DNA from: Pogona vitticeps
Lineage: Eukaryota > Chordata > Lepidosauria > Squamata > Agamidae
Assembly: GCF_051106095.1 (NCBI RefSeq)
Contig: NC_135789.1
Location: forward strand, 19,081,501-19,145,500
Direction of reading: 5' to 3'
DNA: 64,000 bases
Numbering within the stretch: position 1 is the stretch's first letter; each line of letters starts with the position of its first letter. Positions 57,860-64,000 of the stretch are shown here, in pieces. Position numbers and translations under genes: made by a program. The notes under the pieces are model-generated. The model was not told the DNA's origin, did not search any database, and was given only the letters and a program-made list of their open reading frames with translations.

Positions 57860-59550
57860 TCCCACCCACAGTTAGGGAGGTCAAGCTCTCAGTCCTTCTA
57901 TATGCAGATATTGAAACAGTCTCCACAACATTAGTTGGTATGCAAAGACTCTAGACCAATTTGAGCCAATTCTGTGCAAGAGAACACCTGACCATCCATT
58001 ACACCAAAACTAAAGTTTTCATTTTTGGAAAGAAGAGGAAACTCCATACATGGAAGCTTGAGGGCAAACCCATCAAGCAGTTATGCAATTTTAGATATCG
58101 TGGCCTTTGTTTCAATGCCCAACTTTCATGGAAATACCATCCGAAAGCAATTCATCTGAAAACATCTCAGTCCTCTCAGTCTCTTTTGCGGTTTACCACA
58201 ACCCATGGTGGGAGGTTGGTGGCTCCTGCAGTTGAGGTGTTTGCCAAGAAAATAGTCCTCCAAATATGGAGCAGAGCTATGGGGATATACAAAGACTCAC
58301 ATTGAATAAGTGATCCAAAATACTTTTATACGATCTCGTCTAACTGTCCCTTACAACACACCCTCTGCATATCTAAGGGTTGAAGTAGGACTGATTCCAA
58401 TTGAAACACATTCTCACATGTATTGGCTGAAATTGGCCAGTATGAATGATTCTCGCCTTCCTAGGAAGTGCTATGCAGAACAGCTTCAGAATCCATCTCG
58501 AAAATCCTGGGTGAATTTAGTTAGACCCATTTTGCAGAACTATGGGATTGACACAGACTCCCTTCCTCCCTTTGTTTCAAATGGAGCTAAGTGTTAAAGA
58601 AAAAAAAAACTGTCTTCACTCTAAGAGGCAGGATCTCCGGGCCATCTCTGAAATGTCCTATTCCTGTTGGTTCCCCTTGTGTAAAACATCATTCTGTTTG
58701 AAGGACTATTTTGTTACCATATTTTTCGCTCCATAAGACGCGCTTCCCCCCAAAAAAGTGGGATGAAAAGTGTGTGTGTCTTATGGAGCGAACACACTTC
58801 TGCAAAGGACTCCCTCTGATGTTGGGGGAAAGCCCTTGGAGACCTCCTGGGGGTCCGATCATGGCAGGGGGGACCCCCAGGAGGTCTCCGAAGGCTTGGA
58901 AGAAGGCCTTGGAGACCTCCTGGGGGTCCCCCGCCACCGTGAAGGCAAAAAGCCAGGGGGAAAGGGTGGGAAATTAGAATCTTCTGACCATTTCCCCTGC
59001 CTTTTTGCCTTCAATGTACCATATTTTTCACTCCATAGTTAGCTGCGTGTTATCATGAGGTGCGTCTTACGGAGAAAAAAATACGGTAATTTAACCTCAG
59101 CCCCTCCAAGAAAAGCGTTCACAGCTCTGCGCTTTCAGTATATGCCAACAGCTATACTGGTATTAGTAGGAAGATATGAAAATGTTCCTTTTGATCAAAG
59201 ACTTTGTATATGTGGTTCAGGAGAAGCTGAAGATGTTTTGTTAAGATGTCCTTTATAGGATCACCCCAGGAGCAAATTCCTTGCAGGTAGACTTAGAGCT
59301 TTGTGTGACAGCCCTCCGCTCTCCTCTGGCTCAACTCTGCACACTGCTTGTGGGCAAGGATATAATTACTACTCGTCAAGTAGCAAAATTTGCCCCAGCA
59401 GCAAAGAAGATTCGTGCCAAACATCAAATCTTTCTTTTTAAGCGAAACTGTGATATGACCGTGCCACATATGTTTGATGCTGTCATTGATATATTGTGAT
59501 GACCTACGTATGGTTTAAAGCAATCAACCAATAAAGTAAAGCATTAAGAT
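57860..59550 (+). mobile_element. Non-LTR LINE, C-terminal part, split by a MITE
   Basis: Translated pieces include LLYADIETV (the catalytic YADD-type motif with a changed residue), KTKVFIFGKKRK, QLCNFRYRGLCFNAQLSW, EVGLIPIETHSHMYW and, after the MITE, LCICGSGEAEDVLLRCPL, a CxC...C zinc-finger-like end. These are hallmarks of LINE ORF2 C-termini. Stops and shifts interrupt it (for example at 57953-57956 and near 58305), so it is dead. The 3' end is near CAATAAAGTAAAGC at 59529. The clade is unresolved (R4/Dong- or I-like are candidates). The MITE at 58715-59088 inserted later. Confidence 0.7.
58715..59088. mobile_element. TA-flanked MITE with internal hairpins
   Basis: Terminal inverted repeats TACCATATTTTTCGCTCCAT (left) and the complement of TACCGTATTTTTTTCTCCGT (right), with the TA target at each end. 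Inside (58838-58934) the block GGAGACCTCCTGGGGGTC occurs twice directly and once inverted, making strong hairpins. No transposase. It shares end wording with the MITE at 44644-44956. Confidence 0.8.
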
Positions 59551-60487
59551 TCAATGGACAGAATTGGCCGGTCCATGCACCTTCCTCTTCATTCACATTA
59601 GAAGCCACCCAGCATTGCTTCTGGAGTTGAAGGATAAACCAGGTGGGGGCAGTCATTGCCCAGGGAAGGTCTGAATGTGCTCACACTGGTCATCATCCCA
59701 TTCTTCAAAGGGAGGGGGGCACACTTTCTATTAAAATTGACTTTTTCAATAGAAAGATATTCCTGCTAGATGGCAGCAAAAGCCAGAGAGAATGTGGCTA
59801 AAATAGTCTCTAATTGTACCCGTTCTTGTTAAATTTTTTCGCTTTTTTAAAAATATGAAATACACATTAAATAGAACCATATCAACAATAGTAGCTTACA
59901 TGATTCGATTTCCATTCAGAAATGTTAAAATAAAAAGGCAAACTATTTGAGGAGAGCGCTGTTCCATTGGTAATGGCTTATATTTTAAAAGTACTGTACT
60001 CTTAAATATCTGAGTGCCAAGCAAATAAAACTCTTCCATGCGAAGAGAAATGGCAGCTCTGGCAAATCCTGGACTCCTTCAAAGCTTGCTTTTCTGGAGG
60101 TCGTGTGGAAGAGAGGAGTGGTCCTCTGGGAGCCGGCAACAAATTTCTCAAAACAAAGCAAACTCCTAGGCCCCCCATGGTGGAGGGGAGGAAAGGGTGA
60201 CATTCAGTGGAGAGTCTCCTGGTGAAATCACTAAAAGTAAAGTGGGCCGTTGCAGGCAGTGGAAGTCTTGGAACCATCAATAATAACCCCTTTATACCCA
60301 TCGAACCAGGACTGGCTCAACCATTGGACAGAATGAGGTAGCTGCCTCAGGCAGCAAACTGAAAACATTGTGAAGAGAGCAAATTCCTTACGGAGTGGAA
60401 CGGATTGGTGAAGATTCCCTGGCTTGGCAAGGGAAAGGACTAGATGACCTTTGGTCTCCCTTCCATACTCGAGATATATTTGCAAAT
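59551..60487. other. Unassigned sequence
   Basis: No coding exon. The stretch near 60303-60360 (GGACTGGCTCAACCATTGGACA, read in two parts GGACTGGCTC and AACCATTGGACA, then GCTGCCTCAGGCAGC) resembles 57573-57602 and looks like a dispersed repeat. Confidence 0.35.
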
Positions 60488-60489
60488 TA

Positions 60490-61506
60490 CAGTGGTACCT
60501 TGACTTACAAACGTCCCAGCTTACGAACATTTTGAGTTATGAACAGCTCCGTTTGCAAAAGTTTGCTTTGACTTGCAAATGGAGCTTTGACTTACGAACC
60601 AAAAAAATGCAGGGAACGTAGGAAATTTGAACTTTCAGTTAACGGTTGGCCAGCAAAGAGGCTGCTTGTCTGCTACCTTGCTCGCCCCAGCGGTTAGAGA
60701 GTGTGGATATGGAGAGAAACTTCAGACTGCCTACTGGCTGGTACTGCCTGGTACCATACTGTACGGACTGTATTTTTTTGGGCTTTTTATTTTTTATTTT
60801 TGGATTTTTGACTTTCTTTTTTAAAACAGAGAGACTGCCTGTTCTGGGTGAGTACACTGTATTTACTGTACAGGGGTTTTGCAGCTTGGGCTAGGTGGCT
60901 AGGTGTGGGGGGGTTATGTTTCTGTGCTGGTTGTTGGTTTTAAAACCAGAAAACTCTTTGCAAAGGTCTGTCTGGCTGTTGGCCTCTAAAATGCATTTTA
61001 GTCTTTTGGTTGCTTGGTTTAAAATGTGTTGCTGTACAATGTGTGGGTACAAAATGTGTGGGTTTAGCATGTGTGGGTTTAAAATGTGTTATAGACTCCA
61101 AACTCCCCCCCATTGTCTTATCTCTCTGTCTTCTCTTTTTGTGCTTAAAAGCACAAAACTTTGTCTGAGGGGTCTGTGTGCCCCAGTGATGACCTTCTCT
61201 CTTTCTTTCCTCATTTCCCCATTGTTCCCTCCCTCCTTTCCTGCCCTTTTAAAAACCGAAATTCATCTTAGGTTAAAGGAAGAAAAATTCTCCCCCTAGA
61301 GGTAGAGGATGGAATAACCGGCTTTGCATTAGTTCCTATGGGAACTAATTCGACTTACAAACTGTTCCTCGACACACAAAAAATAGCTGGAATGGATTAA
61401 TTTGGTTTTAATGCATTCCTGTGGGAAATGCTGCTTTGTCTTATGAACATTTTGACTTACAAACATCTTCTGGGACGGATTACGTTTGTAAGTCAAGGCA
61501 CCCCTG
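60490..61506. mobile_element. Tigger/pogo-like non-autonomous DNA transposon
   Basis: 1017 bases with terminal inverted repeats CAGTGGTACCTTGACTTACA (left) and the complement of CAGGGGTGCCTTGACTTACA (right), flanked by TA (60488-60489 and 61507-61508). CAG-starting ends with a TA target fit the Tigger/pogo group. Sub-terminal copies of GACTTACAAAC/GACTTACGAAC repeat within both ends. No transposase frame is present. Confidence 0.75.
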
Positions 61507-61508
61507 TA

Positions 61509-63159
61509 CCTCAGTTCTCCTTTCCCCATATCTGCAGCCTCTTGGTGGCCTCTTAAAATGAAATATGTTCATCATCTGTTTGCAGCAGAATGAGAAACAC
61601 CTAATGTTGACACTTGAATGGCTTCTACATCACAAAGGGCCTCTGTGTCATGATCAACCTAGGGCGGGGTACAGTACGTATCTCCAGACCCTTGGAGTGC
61701 CATGGATTTTCCATCCAGGTCTTTATAGACTAAAGCTCTGAGAACTGAACAGATCTGAGGAGCTTTTGCAAGCTGTTGTTCCAGCTCCCCAAATCAACGG
61801 TGTGGACGTTTGTGCAAGGGGAGGGGGCCAGAGAGAGATTTGGACAGTTTATACATGGGAAACCTCCATCTCATCCTTCACCATTGGCCATGCTGTCTAG
61901 GGGCTGATGAGAGTTGGAGTCTAACAGCATCGAGAGTTACCGTCCCTGCTGTGATGCAGATCAACACAGTTTATCTCATCTTAAGTCTGAACAGAAATTA
62001 TATCTTGGGCAGTGAAGTTGAGTTTGGTCTGCTGGTTATTATGACTATGACTCTCATTAGGGTTCGTGGAGAAATCAAGAAAAGGTTGGACGGCTGTGGA
62101 AACATTACAAATGCAAATAAAAACAATAAATAACGGTATCATCTAATTATGGTTATCATATTTAAATGTTTTTGTCAAATGCTTTCATTACAAGGCACAA
62201 ATAATTTGAATTAATTTATATGCAACCTTTTCAACAACTATTTGTATATCCAAAACCCACTGGAAAAAGTGGTATTTTATTTTCTGAGTAAAAAAAAAAA
62301 AATTCAAAGTAGACATGTCTGGAGCAACACAAAGGCATGGTGTTGTTTTAAACATGTGCTCCCTGGCTTTCTAGGACTCTTGGGAATGAGTCTCCCTCCT
62401 TTAATCCAGACTCTTTCCTTCCCGTTGATAAGAAAGGTATTGACAGGGTCCAGAGCTGTTGACTGCTTAGAAAGTGTTCGTTTGCAGAGCTTGGGAAGAC
62501 TTAATTCTGTGGACTTCAAATCACATCATCCTTTCCCTGCCTTGGCCAGCATGCCTGGTGACTGCTGGTTATGAAATCTTAGGCGTGATGGTCCAAAAAG
62601 CAAGTTTTTCAACTTCTGGTTTCCATCTGGATTCAAATGCCAGTCTTGATGCTCATTGCCTGACTTTGGGTTAGGGCTGGCCTCAGACATTTTGCAGCCT
62701 GAGATAAACAACAAGATGGCATCATTAGACTGGTTTCTAAACCTCGTTTTGTCACCAATGATGGGCTGGTATCAGTTAGCACACCTGAAGCAGCTGTGGG
62801 GACCAGAAAATGTTGTATGAGTGGCCTGAATGATGGGGAAGGAGAGAGGGGGATAAATAGCCTGAGTGTGTTTCACACTACTGCCTTTTCTAGATCTATG
62901 TGCAGATGGGTGGTCATAGTTCCTTCCTTTCTTCTTGTCTCTGAGGTCACTTCCTGTTTCTTCTTGCACCTCCCTTTTTAGCTCAAGTAGAAGACCTGCA
63001 GGCATGGAAACCAGTTTTAAGGGTTTCTATAAGAAAGACAAATATCTTTTCCTTCAGTACTGCCTACGGACTGGTTGCTTGGAGAGAACCATGCTGTTTC
63101 CGGGGTCTTCTCTTAGGGCACACTCTTTAACATAGTCCTTAATTTTCTCTTAGCAAACA
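61509..63159. other. Unassigned sequence
   Basis: No coding exon. An A-run lies at 62290-62302, and decayed hAT-like wording (GGCCATGCTGTCTAGG ... GAGTTGGAGTC) at about 61887-61922. Confidence 0.35.
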
Positions 63160-63378
63160 TGACCGCTATCTGAGTGAGGTCTCTGGCTGTAGAGCCAGAG
63201 GTTGGGAGTTCAGTTCCTCACTGCGCCTCTTGAGAAAGGCCAGCCTGGGTTGCCTTGAGGAAGCTGGACAGTCCCTGGCAACCCCAGAAGAAGAAGGGAA
63301 CGGGAAACCACTTCTGCGTACTGGAGCCCTGGAATGGTCGTCATAAGTCAGAATAGACTTGATGGCGCATTGTTATTT
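63160..63378 (+). mobile_element. tRNA-derived SINE
   Basis: A tRNA-like head with a box-B-like GGTTGGGAGTTCAGTTCC (63206-63223), a body CCAGAAGAAGAAGGGAACGG, and a conserved tail GTCATAAGTCAGAATAGACT followed by TTGATGGCGCA. This is the structure of a squamate tRNA SINE and differs from the Sauria-type copy at 43351-43677. Confidence 0.7.
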
Positions 63379-64000
63379 AAAACCTATTTAAGAATTGCAG
63401 CCATGATAATACCAATTATTTCGGGATGTTTCCTTCTAAAGCTCCACCCTGTCCACTATCTCAGTCTGATGCTCGTCCTCTGACCCAGACTATCCATGCA
63501 GCAGAAAGAGATGGAAGATCTGTGAGATCGTAGAACAGGCTATAGCTCTGAGAACTGCGGGTGAGAATACCGTTTCAAATGCTTCCCCACCAGGGAGGGA
63601 CGGAGGGAGGGAGGGAGAGAATATCGGCACCAGAAGTACTGCAGAGATCCAGCCCGAATCGTCTGGCCCACTTACTGGTCACTGTGCAGTGCATGCAACA
63701 ATCATCATCCATATTGTCACGCCAACCACAGAAGCAGTCTGGCTGGCACTTCCCCAGATCCCCAAGCAGCCGACCACTCAACAGCTGAGTAGGGAGACTC
63801 CTCATCCCGCATCCTCGCTAGAATGGTCAGCTGCGTGGGGACGCGGGCAAGTGCTGGCTGCTTCTACGATTGGTGTGATGATGCAGACGATGGCCCCGTG
63901 CACACTGCAGGGTGACCAGTGAGTAGACCAGCCGGTTCAGGGTGGGGAGGGGCTGGATCTCCACAGCACCTGTGGTGCCGATATTTGTACAGTATTCATA
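63379..64000. other. Unassigned sequence at window end
   Basis: A short (GGGA)n run at 63597-63618; no gene supported. Confidence 0.35.

Noticed and set aside
60895-61299. 134-residue frame on the + strand
   Set aside because: It lies inside the Tigger-like element and shows no transposase motif; the Cys-rich part comes from short tandem words such as TGTGTGGGT.
63160-63378. Functional tRNA gene
   Set aside because: Only the head is tRNA-like; the long conserved tail shows a SINE.

Overview
The window is vertebrate nuclear DNA, most likely from a squamate reptile (lizard or snake). It has split genes with GT-AG introns. Its repeats are those of squamates: CR1-type LINE ends, a Sauria-type tRNA SINE, hAT and Tc1/Tigger miniature elements, and a Gmr1-like Gypsy element. 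The first half is GC-rich and gene-dense with short introns, as on a reptile microchromosome. The second half is AT-richer and nearly all transposon debris.

Layout. 1-6.2 kb: the 3' half of LMNB2 (lamin B2, + strand), ending in a CaaX box, with a 2.7-kb 3' UTR. 6.65-14.7 kb: PLK5 (+), 15 coding exons behind a TATA box, with an intact-looking kinase domain that human PLK5 lacks. 17.5-24.1 kb: THOP1 (- strand), complete in 13 coding exons, with a HEFGH zinc site and one GC-AG intron. 24.1-25.0 kb: a GC-rich promoter region shared head to head by THOP1 and SGTA. 25-31.6 kb: SGTA (+), complete, with a non-coding first exon and a CR1-type LINE in intron 3. 31.6-35.1 kb: probable SGTA 3' UTR and spacer.

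35.1-40.7 kb: a young Gmr1-like Gypsy LTR element (- strand) with 5-bp target duplications, LTRs about 1% apart, a SCAN-like capsid region and integrase ahead of RNase H; it looks broken. 41.4-45.8 kb: a heavily decayed endogenous retrovirus (+) into which a LINE (itself carrying a Sauria-type SINE) and a TA-flanked MITE have inserted. 46-52 kb: repeats and unassigned sequence. 53.1-57.6 kb: a CYP1-family pseudogene split by repeats. 57.9-64 kb: a non-LTR LINE split by a MITE, a Tigger-like element of about 1 kb, a tRNA-derived SINE and unassigned sequence.

The four host genes do unrelated jobs: nuclear lamina, polo-family signalling, cytosolic peptide breakdown, and the chaperone/tail-anchored-protein pathway. 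Human counterparts of all four lie on 19p13.3, so the window is a conserved synteny block with local rearrangement. I saw no operon-like system, CRISPR array or RNA gene. The most notable items are the PLK5 domain features, the SCAN-like capsid region, and the dated layers of nested insertions.
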